From positions 3,410,001 to 3,474,000 of the forward strand of contig NZ_CP096276.1 in assembly GCF_024662235.1 (NCBI RefSeq): a stretch of DNA of 64,000 bases, given 5' to 3'. Both the position numbers and the translations under genes were made by a program. The notes below the pieces were generated by a model that saw only the letters and a program-made list of their open reading frames with translations, did not search any database and was not told where the DNA came from. Below are positions 30,683 through 39,599 of the stretch, in pieces (position 1 is the first letter of the stretch; every line of letters starts with the position of its first letter). The DNA comes from Pimelobacter simplex. GTDB lineage: Bacteria > Actinomycetota > Actinomycetes > Propionibacteriales > Nocardioidaceae.

Positions 30683-30858
30683 CGAACCCCATCTCCCCGA
30701 AAGACGTAACAGGGACGGCCCCCCACCGCCCGAACAGAGGCGAAACCACTGGCTCAACGCGGTCAGGTGACCTGGGTTACGTCGAAAATCGTCATTTCGC
30801 GAACTCAACCCGATTTCTACGTGCGCGAATCTGTTTCGTTTGCTAATGCGCGCTCAGG

Positions 30859-31365
30859 TCAGGGGTGCAGCCGGAGCGTCAGGTCGACCTCCAGGTGCAC
30901 CGTCCGGCCGATGACGAACGACGGGACGCGCATCCCGAGCGGGCTCCGGTCCAGGTCCCCCGCGACGTGGACGACGACGTGCCCGGCGCCGTGCTCGGCG
31001 ACCCGCACGGCGAGGTCCAGCGGCGCCGAGCCGCCGCGGGCGCGCAACCGGGCCCGGGCCCGCCAGCCGTCGGGCGTGGGCTCGACCGCGGTGGTCTCGA
31101 CCCGCGCCACCGGGTGCTCGTCGGTGCCGAGCAGGCCGGGTGAGCGCAGGTGCGCGTCGCGCCGGGCGAGCCCGGTGTCGATCCCGGCGAGGTCGAGCTC
31201 GACGAAGGCGCCGGTGACCGTGCCCGCGTCGTCCACGACGGCGCCGCCGCCGACGAGCGGGACCGTGCCCCGGGTCGTCGTCGCCAGCTTGTCGCGCACC
31301 CGGAAGCGGGCGCTGCTCGTGCGCGGGTCGAGGCTCCACACCCCGGTCGCGACCGCCGTGCTCAC
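30859..31365 (-). CDS. YceI-family lipid-binding-like protein, cytoplasmic
   Basis: The 168-residue protein matches YceI: the start TGVWSLDPRTSSARFRVRDK, DLAGIDTGLARRDAHLRSP, and VPSFVIGRTVHLEVDLTL. YceI proteins are beta-barrels that bind polyisoprenoid or amide lipids; many are secreted, but no signal peptide is present here. GTG 31365 overlaps the stop of the upstream small gene (GTGA), so they are coupled. Confidence 0.85.
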   Translation of the reverse strand: MSTAVATGVWSLDPRTSSARFRVRDKLATTTRGTVPLVGGGAVVDDAGTVTGAFVELDLAGIDTGLARRDAHLRSPGLLGTDEHPVARVETTAVEPTPDGWRARARLRARGGSAPLDLAVRVAEHGAGHVVVHVAGDLDRSPLGMRVPSFVIGRTVHLEVDLTLRLHP

Positions 31366-31703
31366 GACGCCACCTCCCCCAGGTGGGCGCAGGCGCCGGT
31401 GGCGTCGGCGACGGTGAGCTCGGCGATCCGGTCCGGGCCCGGCAGCAGCGCCGGGTCCTCGCCGGGCAGCAGCGGCGAGGTGGTCACCCGCTCGCGCAGC
31501 GTGGCGAGCGTCGCGGCGTCCCGGGCGAGAACGACGACCGCCTGGGCGCCGTCCGGTCCGACCGCGCGGACGGTGCCCACCACGCCCGCGAGGTCGGGGT
31601 CGGTGTCGAGCAGCGGCATGATCCGCTGCCGGCTGGCGTGCTCCGCGGCCCGCACCTGCTCCTCGGTGCGCGGCCCGTCGAAGGTCAGGATCAGCATCTG
31701 CAT
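31362..31703 (-). CDS. Conserved hypothetical protein, 113 residues, coupled to YceI
   Basis: The protein starts MQMLILTFDGPRTEEQVRAA and reads like a small alpha/beta dimeric domain (ferredoxin-like monooxygenase or stress-response type), but I recognise no catalytic residues. ATG 31703 has GAGGAGG 5 nt upstream. The gene is divergent from the large LuxR-family regulator and coupled to YceI, so the regulator may control both. Confidence 0.75.
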   Translation of the reverse strand: MQMLILTFDGPRTEEQVRAAEHASRQRIMPLLDTDPDLAGVVGTVRAVGPDGAQAVVVLARDAATLATLRERVTTSPLLPGEDPALLPGPDRIAELTVADATGACAHLGEVAS

Positions 31704-31835
31704 GGGGTCCTCCTCAGGTCCGGCGTGCTGGTCGATCTCGGTGCGGCCGACTCTGCGCCGGCGCCGTCCCGAGCGCCTCAGTGCTGGCACGCAGATCCAC
31801 CACGCAACCGGCGCCCGCGGCGCGATACTGGGCCG

Positions 31836-34598
31836 GTGAGCGCCGCGGAGGCCTTCGGCCGCGAGCCCCAGCTCGCCGTCCTCGGCGCGCTGCGCGCGGC
31901 GGCGCTCGCGGGGCGCGGCGGGCTCGCGGTCGTCACCGGCGAGCCCGGCATCGGCAAGAGCCGGCTGGCCCAGGCGGCCCGCGACGCCGCCACCGACGCG
32001 GGCATGACGACGGCCCGGACCTACTGCGTCGACGACCGCGGCGCCCCACCCCTGTGGCCCTGGCACCGCCTCGCCGAGCAGCTGCCCGGGCTGGCGGCCG
32101 CGCTCGACGCCCCGGGGTCCGGGGCGGAGCCGGGCGTCTTCCGGCTGGCCGAGCGGGTCCGCCGGGCGCTCGCCGCGGACGGTGCCGCGCGGCCCCTGCT
32201 CCTGGTGGTCGACGACCTGCAGTGGGCCGACGCGCCCACCGTCGACCTGCTGCGGCACCTGCTTCCCGAGCTGCCCGGCCTGCCGGTGCTCGTGGTGGCC
32301 ACGGCCCGCGACGAGCCCGGCCCCTGGACCGGGCTGCTGCGCTCCAGCGCGGTGAGCGTGGTCGAGCTCGACGGACTGGACCACGACGCGCTCGCGCACT
32401 GGCTGCGCCACGAGGCCCCGGCCTGGGCGGAGCACGCCGCCGACCTCCGCGCCGCGACCCACGGCAACCCGTTCTTCGTCCGCAGCCTGCTGAGCACGCC
32501 CGCGGGCTCCCTGGACCAGGGCCTCGGCGAGCTGCTCGCCGCGCGGCCGACGCTGCGCGGCCTGCTGACCTCCGGCTTCCGCGCCCTCCCCCACGACGTA
32601 CGGCGCACGGTCGGTCTCGCCGCCGTCCTCGGCGAGCACCTGCGACTCGACGTCCTGGCCGCCGCGACCGGCCACAGCGACGACGAGGTGGCCGGCCAGG
32701 TCGGGTCCCCCGCCGCCCGGCACCTCCTCGGCGAGGGCGACGGCACCGTCGCCTTCCGCCACGCACTGGTCCGCGACGCCATCGCCGCCGACCTCGCCCC
32801 GGCCACCCGCCGCGCGGCCCACGCCGCCGCCGCGGCGGCCCTGGACGCGACCGGCGATCCCGCCCTGGCCGGCGCCGTGGCCCTGCACTGGCGCGCCGCG
32901 GGCGACGACGCCGACACGGCCCGGCGCTGTTTCGCCGCCGCGCGGGACGCGGCCGCGCACACCGCGGCGCACCTCTCCCCCGGCCAGGCCGCGGACTTCT
33001 GCCGGCTCGCCCTCGACGTGGCGCCCGGCGACCTGCCCGGCACCGAGCGGATCGCCCTGCTCCTCGACCTCGCCCGCCACGCCTGGGCGGCCGGTCAGCC
33101 CCTGCCCGCGCTCGACGCCTGCCGGGAGGGCATCGACCTGGCCGAGGCGGCCGGGGACGCCGCGACGATGGCGGCGTTCGCGCTCGTCCCCCAGGGGATG
33201 GGCGCCTCGCCGGCCGCGGTGGCCGCGGGAGAGATGAGCCGCCGCGCGCTCGCCGTACTGCCGGAGGGGGCGGTGGCGACCCGGGCCCGGCTGCTCGCCC
33301 AGCTCGCCGTCACCGCTGCCGAGCAGGCCGCCACCGAGCCCGCCGACCTGCCCTCGGCGGACGCGCTCTCCGCCGAGGCCCTCGCGCTGGCCGAGCGCAG
33401 CGGCGACCGGGCCGCCGAGCTCGAGGCCGTCGCCGCCCGGCACTTCGCGCTCTGCCACCCGGCCGCGCTGGAGGAGCGGGCGGTACTGGCCGAGCGCGCC
33501 GTCGTCCTCGGCCGGTCGGCGGACACCACCATCGGCGAGCTGTGGGGCCACCTGTGGCGGGCCGACCAGGTGCTCCAGCGCTGCCGCCTCGACGAGCTCG
33601 ACGCCGTCATCGAGGCCGTCGACCGGGTCGCGCAGCGCCGCGGCTCCCCCGTCGCCCACTGGCACGCGCTGCGGCTGCGCGGGCTGCGGGCCCAGGCGGT
33701 CGGCGACTACGACGAGGTGCTCGCCCTGTGCGAGCAGGCGGACGTGATCGCCTTCCAGACCGACGACATCTCGATGATCGGCGTCCAGATGGCGCTGCGC
33801 GTCAACGTCGCCCTGGTCCGCGGCACCGCCGACGAGCTGGCGCCCGACCTCGTCGCCGGCCTCGAGCACGCCCCGCCGCTCCCCCTGGTCCGCGCGATGC
33901 GGGCACGCCTGCGCTTCGCCCTCGGCGACCGGGCCGGCGCCGAGCGCCAGCACGCCGCCCTCCGCTCGCTCCCGAGCCGGCTCGCGCGCGGCCCGCGCTG
34001 GGCCCCGACGCTGGCCATGATCGGCCTGTCCGCGGTCAACCTCGACGACGCCGAGACCGCCCGCACCGTGCACACCCTGCTGCTGCCGATGAGCGGCCAC
34101 GGCGCGGCCGACGGCAGCGGCGGCCCCTACTTCGTCGGCAGCGCCGACTGCTGGCTCGGCCTCTTCGCCCGCACGTACGGCGACCGGTCCCGCGCCGCCG
34201 AGCACTTCCGCACCGCGATCGAGGTCGACGACCGGATGGGCGCCCGTCCCGCCGCCGCCGTCGACCGCCTCGAGCTCGCCGACCTCCTCGCCGCCGCGCA
34301 CCCTGCCGAGGCCCACGACCTGGCCCGCACCGCGGCCGCCGAGCTCGCCGCCCTCGACCTGCCGGGGCCGCTGCGGCGTGCGACCGCGCTCATCGCCGGC
34401 ACGCGCGCCGTACCGGCGGGGTTGACCGAGCGCGAGTGGGAGGTCGTCCAGCTCGTCGCGACCCCCAAGACCAACCAACAGATCGCCGACGAGCTCGTGC
34501 TGTCGGTGCGCACGGTCGAGACCCACGTGCGCAACGCGCTGGCCAAGCTCCAGCTGACCTCGCGGACCGAGCTGGCGGTGTGGGTGCACCGGCGCTGA
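31836..34598 (+). CDS. LuxR-family ATPase regulator (LAL type)
   Basis: The 920-residue protein has an N-terminal AAA domain (Walker A TGEPGIGKSRLAQA, Walker B LLLVVDDLQWADA), a long helical TPR-like middle, and a C-terminal LuxR HTH (about 855-915: GLTEREWEVVQLVATPKTNQ, then SVRTVETHVRNALAKL). Such large activators bind ATP and an unknown ligand before activating transcription. GTG 31836 lies 6 nt after GATACT (31824-31829), predicting a leaderless mRNA. The stop codon lies inside a 26-bp repeat that flanks the AbiE cassette. Confidence 0.92.
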   Translation: MSAAEAFGREPQLAVLGALRAAALAGRGGLAVVTGEPGIGKSRLAQAARDAATDAGMTTARTYCVDDRGAPPLWPWHRLAEQLPGLAAALDAPGSGAEPGVFRLAERVRRALAADGAARPLLLVVDDLQWADAPTVDLLRHLLPELPGLPVLVVATARDEPGPWTGLLRSSAVSVVELDGLDHDALAHWLRHEAPAWAEHAADLRAATHGNPFFVRSLLSTPAGSLDQGLGELLAARPTLRGLLTSGFRALPHDVRRTVGLAAVLGEHLRLDVLAAATGHSDDEVAGQVGSPAARHLLGEGDGTVAFRHALVRDAIAADLAPATRRAAHAAAAAALDATGDPALAGAVALHWRAAGDDADTARRCFAAARDAAAHTAAHLSPGQAADFCRLALDVAPGDLPGTERIALLLDLARHAWAAGQPLPALDACREGIDLAEAAGDAATMAAFALVPQGMGASPAAVAAGEMSRRALAVLPEGAVATRARLLAQLAVTAAEQAATEPADLPSADALSAEALALAERSGDRAAELEAVAARHFALCHPAALEERAVLAERAVVLGRSADTTIGELWGHLWRADQVLQRCRLDELDAVIEAVDRVAQRRGSPVAHWHALRLRGLRAQAVGDYDEVLALCEQADVIAFQTDDISMIGVQMALRVNVALVRGTADELAPDLVAGLEHAPPLPLVRAMRARLRFALGDRAGAERQHAALRSLPSRLARGPRWAPTLAMIGLSAVNLDDAETARTVHTLLLPMSGHGAADGSGGPYFVGSADCWLGLFARTYGDRSRAAEHFRTAIEVDDRMGARPAAAVDRLELADLLAAAHPAEAHDLARTAAAELAALDLPGPLRRATALIAGTRAVPAGLTEREWEVVQLVATPKTNQQIADELVLSVRTVETHVRNALAKLQLTSRTELAVWVHRR

Positions 34599-34608
34599 CG
34601 CAGCCGGT
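34583..34608 (+). repeat. Left 26-bp direct repeat at the LuxR gene 3' end
   Basis: Identical to 36625-36650. It encodes the final VHRR-stop of the LuxR protein and continues 10 bp past the stop. Only the inner arms ACCGGC and GCCGGT of the hairpin remain. Confidence 0.85.
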
Positions 34609-34613
34609 TCGTG

Positions 34614-35453
34614 TCACCCCTGAAGGGTTCGCCAGAACTCGTCGGCAGCGCTCGCGGCGTCCTCGACGAGGATCTCCAGCTCGGTCTCCACGCCGGACTC
34701 CTGCATCTCCCGGGCGAACACGCCCGCACCGGGACGCTCCCCTGTGGTGAACAGCCGAACTGCCTCGTGCAGGTCTGTCCGGTACCGCTCGAGCAAGTCC
34801 CTGGAGCCTGCGTCCGCGAGCACCTGGGCGGCCCGAGCAGGGCCGCCGGCCGTGTTGTACAGCAACACGTAGGCGAAGTCGTAGTAGTCCTTGTCGTGGC
34901 CACGACCGACGATCGCAGCGGCCTTCGACATCAGGTAGCCGCCCAGGCCCGCGAAGCGCAGGGCCACCTCACCCCCGCCGAGCTCCTCGGGGACGACCAA
35001 GACGCGCAGCCGGGTGTCGTTCATCGCCGCTCCCGGCCCCAGGAGATTCATCGCAGATGTCTCCGCGCAACCCGGGAGGACGATCGGGTGGATGTCCTCG
35101 CCCTGGACATCGCACAGGAGCTCCAGCTTGATCGTGGCGCCATGGAGCTCGAGTCGCCACCGCCAGCCGACCTTGGTCTGTTCGTCGATCGTGAATCCGG
35201 CGTCCCGCAGCGCCTTCTCCAGCCACCCGAAATCCAGTTCGTCCCGGTCGTAGACGAAGCCGACCGAGAGCAGGATGTCGACGTCGTTCGTCCCTTGGTG
35301 CGGCACCGGTGGATCCGAGGTGAGGAACTCCGGATTCAGCCCGCCGATGACGACGAGCTCGTGACGGTGGCTGTCGAGCCTGACCGCGAGGCGGACGAGT
35401 GCCTCCTCGGCAAGCTCCCTGCCACGAGCGCTCCGGCCTTCGTCAGTAGCCAA
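34614..35453 (-). CDS. abiEii: AbiEii-type nucleotidyltransferase toxin
   Basis: The 279-residue protein has the minimal nucleotidyltransferase layout: a GG motif (VIGGLNPEFL, about 36-45), then TNDVDILL (about 55-62) with the two metal Asp residues, KLELL (about 109-113), and KDYYDFAYVLLYN farther on, as in AbiEii toxins. Family members nucleotidylate RNA or tRNA targets to stop growth during phage infection. TTG 35453 is chosen because GGAGG lies 6 nt upstream and the first codons overlap the antitoxin stop by 11 bp, a toxin-antitoxin arrangement. The gene begins 6 bp from the left repeat. Confidence 0.83.
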   Translation of the reverse strand: MATDEGRSARGRELAEEALVRLAVRLDSHRHELVVIGGLNPEFLTSDPPVPHQGTNDVDILLSVGFVYDRDELDFGWLEKALRDAGFTIDEQTKVGWRWRLELHGATIKLELLCDVQGEDIHPIVLPGCAETSAMNLLGPGAAMNDTRLRVLVVPEELGGGEVALRFAGLGGYLMSKAAAIVGRGHDKDYYDFAYVLLYNTAGGPARAAQVLADAGSRDLLERYRTDLHEAVRLFTTGERPGAGVFAREMQESGVETELEILVEDAASAADEFWRTLQG

Positions 35454-36513
35454 GGACGACCTCCCTGAGGTGATCGGCGGCTTCCTCGCCACGCGCACCC
35501 GCGGCCAGCAGGTCGGCGTACAGCCGGGCATCGGAGGCGACCGGGCCGATGGCCGACATCCTGGAAAGTCCCACCACGTGCGGTTCGGCGCGCGTGAAGA
35601 CGACGCGAGCACCTCGCTCGACTCGTCTGAGGTGCGCGGCATCGAGCACGTGGTCCACCTGGTCGTCGAAGTACTCGGGCTCGAGGTAGAAGGTGATCGT
35701 CGGCACCTCGGTCGCGAAGGGCGCGCGCTCGTCCGCAGCCAACCATCCGGTGAGGCACCACGTGCCGTCGGGAAGAACGGGAGCCAGGCGTTCGACGACG
35801 AAGTCGGCCGCGCCCCGCCAGGTGGCGTGCGCCCGGACCGAGCGTTCGTGACGCCGCCCCTGCCAGCTCGCCCAGCTGCTCAGCAGACCTGACGGATCGT
35901 CCACGACGCGCCGCGCCCCCGGACCGCGCTCGGACCCGGCCTTGCGCGTCCAGTCCTGTCGGTCGAACCCCTGAAGCACCTTGCTGACCTGCGCTGGCGA
36001 GATCTGCACCGTCACCGCGATCGCGCCGATCGGGGGCACGATCACCCGGTCCCCGGGATCGGTTCGCTCGCCGTGCATCGCCAGGAGGTACTCAGCGACC
36101 GCTCCGGCCGAGGCCGACCAGCGCCAGCCCTCGGCAGCAGGCTGTACAGCGACCGCTCCGCCGCGAGCAACGAGGAGGCCCGGCGGAGCGGCGATCCTGG
36201 CGTGTCCTCGCTCGTCGGCCCAGCCGAGGCCACGGGCTCGCAGTCGCGCAGCCACCGAGCCCGAGATACGGCGCGCCACGACGACGGGGACCTCGGCGAG
36301 GTCCTCCTCCCCATCGACCACATCGACGAGTGCTTGATCGACGTCCTGGGGAAGTCCTTCACCTGCCCAGACGGGAGCAAGCGAGTAGGACCAGCCCCCG
36401 GCACCGACCCGCACGACCGAGCGGTCACCGGCCTCGTGCACCTCGACGTCCGCACCGAGGTCCGTCAGGAGCTCGCGCAGGGTCTCGACAGCGCGCTTGT
36501 TTCCTTTCTTCAC
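35443..36513 (-). CDS. abiEi: AbiEi-type antitoxin/transcriptional autorepressor
   Basis: The 356-residue protein has an N-terminal region (about 1-115) with VVVARRISGSVAARLRARGL and GWADERGHARIAAPPG, resembling the restriction-endonuclease-like domain of some AbiEi-family proteins, then a winged HTH (about 155-205: ITVQISPAQVSKVLQGF-like segment at 167-183) and a C-terminal domain ending DHLREVVLGY. AbiEi antitoxins repress their own operon and counter the toxin. GTG 36513 begins MKKGNKRAVETL; part of an operator-like repeat lies just inside its 5' end. Codon use is less G+C-biased than in the neighbours. Confidence 0.78.
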   Translation of the reverse strand: MKKGNKRAVETLRELLTDLGADVEVHEAGDRSVVRVGAGGWSYSLAPVWAGEGLPQDVDQALVDVVDGEEDLAEVPVVVARRISGSVAARLRARGLGWADERGHARIAAPPGLLVARGGAVAVQPAAEGWRWSASAGAVAEYLLAMHGERTDPGDRVIVPPIGAIAVTVQISPAQVSKVLQGFDRQDWTRKAGSERGPGARRVVDDPSGLLSSWASWQGRRHERSVRAHATWRGAADFVVERLAPVLPDGTWCLTGWLAADERAPFATEVPTITFYLEPEYFDDQVDHVLDAAHLRRVERGARVVFTRAEPHVVGLSRMSAIGPVASDARLYADLLAAGARGEEAADHLREVVLGY

Positions 36514-36607
36514 ACCAAGAGAGTAGCAGGAGAATAGGAAACAAGGCCCCGGGCGTAGTTCCTTCCTTTTCTCCTTTCACTGAATCCAGGAGAGAATAGG
36601 AAACAAG
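36496..36607 (-). promoter_or_regulatory. AbiE operator/promoter region with repeated CTTGTTTCCT sites
   Basis: On the minus strand CTTGTTTCCTATTCTC occurs twice, exactly, at complement 36592-36607 and 36530-36545, start to start 62 bp. A third copy of CTTGTTTCCT lies in the opposite orientation at 36496-36505, over the antitoxin start. TATTCT in each long copy resembles a -10. These are good candidate sites for AbiEi self-repression. The stretch is the most A/T-rich in the neighbourhood. Confidence 0.6.
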
Positions 36608-36624
36608 ATCGGAGCTCGGGCTGA

Positions 36625-36655
36625 GGTGCACCGGCGCTGACGCAGCCGGTGCACC
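36625..36655 (+). terminator. Intact LuxR-gene terminator, right direct repeat
   Basis: GGTGCACCGGC (36625-36635) and GCCGGTGCACC (36645-36655) form a perfect 11-bp stem around GCTGACGCA; CCCTCCCCC follows. Its first 26 bases equal the left repeat, including the VHRR-stop codons of the LuxR gene. Confidence 0.75.
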
Positions 36656-36673
36656 CCTCCCCCATCAGCCGGC

Positions 36674-39505
36674 TCAGCGCCGGACGAGCAGCGCCACCCG
36701 GCGGTTGACCTCGCGCTGGTGCGCGTTGCCGCCGATCATGGCCGGGCGGCTCGGCCCGAAGCCGACCGTCCGCACCTCGATGCCGCGCTGGCGGCTCTTG
36801 AGCACCGCGCACACCGCCTTCGCGCGCTGCTTCGCGAGCACCCGCTCGCGACGCACGCTCCCGGCGTAGTCCGCATAGCCCTCGCAGGTGAGCGCCCGGA
36901 CGTTCTCCAGGCTGCGGGCGAGCACGACGAGCTGGCGGCGTCCGGCCGGGGTGAGCCGGGCCGAGTCGAACCGGAACAGGCCGGTCACCTGCACGCCCTG
37001 GCGGGCGCCGAGCTGGTGCCCACGGACCTGGCGGGCCGGGACGGCCAGCGTGCCGTTGCGGGTGCGGTGCAGTGCCTTGGTCGCCCGCAGCGGGCCGGTG
37101 GCCCGGGCCGGGTGGGCCGGCACCGGGACGAGCTTCTGGCGCTCGGCCTTGGTCAGGGGGTCGCGGTACCACCGCACCGGGGTCACCGGAGGCGCCGGGG
37201 CCACCGGCGTCACCGCGGCCGACGGGGCGGACTCGTCCGAGTCGCCCTTCGCGTTGGTGGCGCGGACCGTCACGCGGTACGCCGTGCCGTTGGTCAGGCC
37301 GCCGACGGTGCACGGGCTGCCGGGGCAGCTCGTGGTCGCGCCGCCGGGGCTCACGGTCACCGTGTACGCCGTGACCGGCGACCCGCCGTCGCTCTGCGGC
37401 GCCGAGAAGGTGACCGCCACGCGGCGGTCGCCGGCCTTGGCGGACACGCCGGTCGGCGTACCGGGGGCGCCCTGCGGGGTGACGGCGGCCGACGGGTCCG
37501 ACGCGGCGGAGTCGCCGTGGTCGTTGGTCGCCTGGACGGTGAAGGTGTAGGCCCGGCCGTTGTCCAGACCGCCCACCGTGCAGGGGCTGCCGGCGCACGT
37601 CTCGGTGGCTCCGCCGGGAGCCGCCGTGACCGTGTACGACGTGATCGGCGTGCCGCCGTCCTTGGTGGGCGCGGTGAACGAGACCTCGGCCTCGCCGTCA
37701 CCGGCCTGCGCGGAGACGTCGGTCGGCGCCCCCGGCACGGCCACGGGCGTGACCGCGGCGGAGGGGGTCGACTCGTCCGAGTCGCCGTTGGCGTTGGTGG
37801 CGTGGACCGTGAAGGTGTACGCGGTCCCGTTGTCCAGGCCGTCGACCGTGCAGGGGCTGCCGGCGCAGGTCTGGCTCGCGTCGCCGGGCGCGGCGCTCAC
37901 CGTGTACGACGTGACCGCCGATCCGCCGTTGCCGGCGGGCGCGGTGAAGGACACCTCCGCCGCACCGTCCCGCGGCGTCGCGGAGACCGCGGTGGGCACG
38001 CCGGGACGGCCGCTCGGCGTGACGGCGGCCGAGAGCGCCGAGGGAGCCGAGCCGCCGACGTCATTGGTCGCGACGACGGAGAACCTGTAGGCGGTGCCGT
38101 TGGTCAGGTCCGCGACGGTGCAGGGGCTGACCGAGCAGGTCGCGGTCGCGGGTCCGGGGTCCGCGGTGACCGTGTACGAGGTCACCGCCGCGCCGCCGTG
38201 GTCGGCCGGCGCGGCGAAGGACACCTGCGCCTCGCCGTCGCCGGGCTGCGCGGAGACACCGGTCGGGGAGCCGGGCGTCGTCGCGGGCGTGACCGCGGCC
38301 GACGGGGCCGACTCGTCAGAATCGCCGTTGGCGCTGCTCGCCCGGACCGTGAACGTGTACGCCGTCCCGTTGTCCAGGCCGCTGACCGTGCAGGGGCTCC
38401 CGGGACAGACCCGGAACGCATCGCCCGGGCTGGCGCTCACCGTGTAGGACGTGATCGCCGAGCCGCCGTCGCTGGCCGGCGCGGAGAAGGACACCTCCGC
38501 CGCACCGTTCTTGCGCGTCGCGGAGACGCCGGTGGGGACGCCGGGGACCGCGAGACCGTTGAAGGTCATCGTGACCGAGCCGGTGGCTCCGTCGCCCGCG
38601 ATCAGGCCGGGCAGCTGGATCCCGCCGGTGCCGGGCCGGACCGCGATGCTCGCGCCGGAGAGATAGGCCGAGGCGAGCGACGAGCCGCCGCCGCCCCCGC
38701 CCGTGTAGACGTTGAGGATGCCCTGGCTGCCGGCGCCACCGCCGCCGCCGCCGGCGTACCCGCCGCCGCCGCTGCCACCCACCGAGCCGTTGGGGTAGGC
38801 CCCGCCCGCACCGCCGCTCGCGACCGTCGGCGCCGCGGGGTTGTTGGACGCGCCGGTGACACCGGCGTTGTAGTTGCCGACGCCGCCCGCGCCGCCGCTC
38901 CCCCCGATCGCCGGCTGGCCCGGCGCGGCGAAGGTGACGTTCTCGGCGGTGCCGGCCGAGCCGGCGTTCCCGCCGTCGCCGTTGTACGCACCACCGCCCC
39001 CAGCGCCGGCGATGGCGAGCTTCGCGATCAGGTTCTGGTTGCCGTCGAGGGCGAAGATGCCCGAGCCGCCGCCGCCGTAGCCCTTGCCGTTGTTGTTGCC
39101 GCCCCCACCGGCGCCGACGACGACGTGCAGGTAGGCCGTCCCGACGGGGAGGGTGAGGCTTCCGGTGACCTCCGCGCCGTCGCCGCCGATGTGCTGGCGC
39201 GCGGGATAGCCCGCGCCGCCGCCGGCCCCGACCACCTCGAGGTCGACGTCGGTGGTGCCGGACGGGACCCCGAGGGTGTAGGTGCCCGCGGTCGCGCACG
39301 ACACGGAGCTCAGCAGGGCCGGCGTCGTACCGTCGGCGCAGGGCGAGGTCGCCGGCACGGCGCTCGGCACGGCCATCGGTACGGCGGTCGCCGCCGGCGC
39401 GGCGAGCGCGACAGCAGCGGCGACGCCGACCGAGACGGCCAGAGCCGTCCGACCGGCACGGCGCGCCCGTCGCGCCCTGGGGGGTGTGCGATCAGAGAAA
39501 ACCAT
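36674..39505 (-). CDS. Secreted Gly-rich/FN3/OmpA-domain surface protein
   Basis: The 943-residue protein has a signal peptide (about 18-42), a Gly/Asn-rich region (about 85-320; GGGGNNNGKGYGGGGSG and similar), five FN3 repeats of ~89 residues (about 325-775, each beginning PGxPTxVSA), and a C-terminal OmpA-like peptidoglycan-binding domain (about 840-943: FRFDSARLTPAGRRQ, then CEGYADYAGS). Each FN3 repeat carries a CxxSPCTV motif, a likely repeated disulfide. The OmpA domain would hold it on the wall. No strong ribosome binding site is seen at ATG 39505. A DDPL-like YRDPLTKAERQK linker joins FN3 to OmpA. Confidence 0.85.
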   Translation of the reverse strand: MVFSDRTPPRARRARRAGRTALAVSVGVAAAVALAAPAATAVPMAVPSAVPATSPCADGTTPALLSSVSCATAGTYTLGVPSGTTDVDLEVVGAGGGAGYPARQHIGGDGAEVTGSLTLPVGTAYLHVVVGAGGGGNNNGKGYGGGGSGIFALDGNQNLIAKLAIAGAGGGGAYNGDGGNAGSAGTAENVTFAAPGQPAIGGSGGAGGVGNYNAGVTGASNNPAAPTVASGGAGGAYPNGSVGGSGGGGYAGGGGGGAGSQGILNVYTGGGGGGSSLASAYLSGASIAVRPGTGGIQLPGLIAGDGATGSVTMTFNGLAVPGVPTGVSATRKNGAAEVSFSAPASDGGSAITSYTVSASPGDAFRVCPGSPCTVSGLDNGTAYTFTVRASSANGDSDESAPSAAVTPATTPGSPTGVSAQPGDGEAQVSFAAPADHGGAAVTSYTVTADPGPATATCSVSPCTVADLTNGTAYRFSVVATNDVGGSAPSALSAAVTPSGRPGVPTAVSATPRDGAAEVSFTAPAGNGGSAVTSYTVSAAPGDASQTCAGSPCTVDGLDNGTAYTFTVHATNANGDSDESTPSAAVTPVAVPGAPTDVSAQAGDGEAEVSFTAPTKDGGTPITSYTVTAAPGGATETCAGSPCTVGGLDNGRAYTFTVQATNDHGDSAASDPSAAVTPQGAPGTPTGVSAKAGDRRVAVTFSAPQSDGGSPVTAYTVTVSPGGATTSCPGSPCTVGGLTNGTAYRVTVRATNAKGDSDESAPSAAVTPVAPAPPVTPVRWYRDPLTKAERQKLVPVPAHPARATGPLRATKALHRTRNGTLAVPARQVRGHQLGARQGVQVTGLFRFDSARLTPAGRRQLVVLARSLENVRALTCEGYADYAGSVRRERVLAKQRAKAVCAVLKSRQRGIEVRTVGFGPSRPAMIGGNAHQREVNRRVALLVRR

Positions 39506-39599
39506 GACCGGAGCGTCACAGTCGCGGGACCGTCCCTGGGCCGGAACGGGACCGAAATGGCAGACCGGTCAGAAGAGTCGGGACTTAGTCCCCGCCCGC

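Larger units (their letters stand above)
34583..36650. mobile_element. AbiE toxin-antitoxin cassette inserted in the LuxR-gene terminator
   Basis: A perfect 26-bp direct repeat (34583-34608 and 36625-36650; begins GGTGCACCGGC, ends GCAGCCGGT) flanks exactly the two AbiE-type genes. The right copy completes an 11-bp terminator hairpin; the left copy includes the LuxR stop codon and keeps only part of the hairpin. The interval between is about 2.0 kb, visibly less G+C-rich, and has no recombinase or transposase. The simplest reading is insertion into an ancestral terminator with duplication of the target. Confidence 0.7.

Noticed and set aside
31362..34589. 1075-residue minus-strand open frame over the LuxR gene
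   Set aside because: Only its last 113 codons (from ATG 31703) look like a real gene; the rest is the low-complexity shadow of the LuxR gene.
36674..39505. Split into two genes at the FN3/OmpA junction
   Set aside because: The frame is continuous, the linker has coding composition, and FN3/OmpA fusion makes sense for wall binding.
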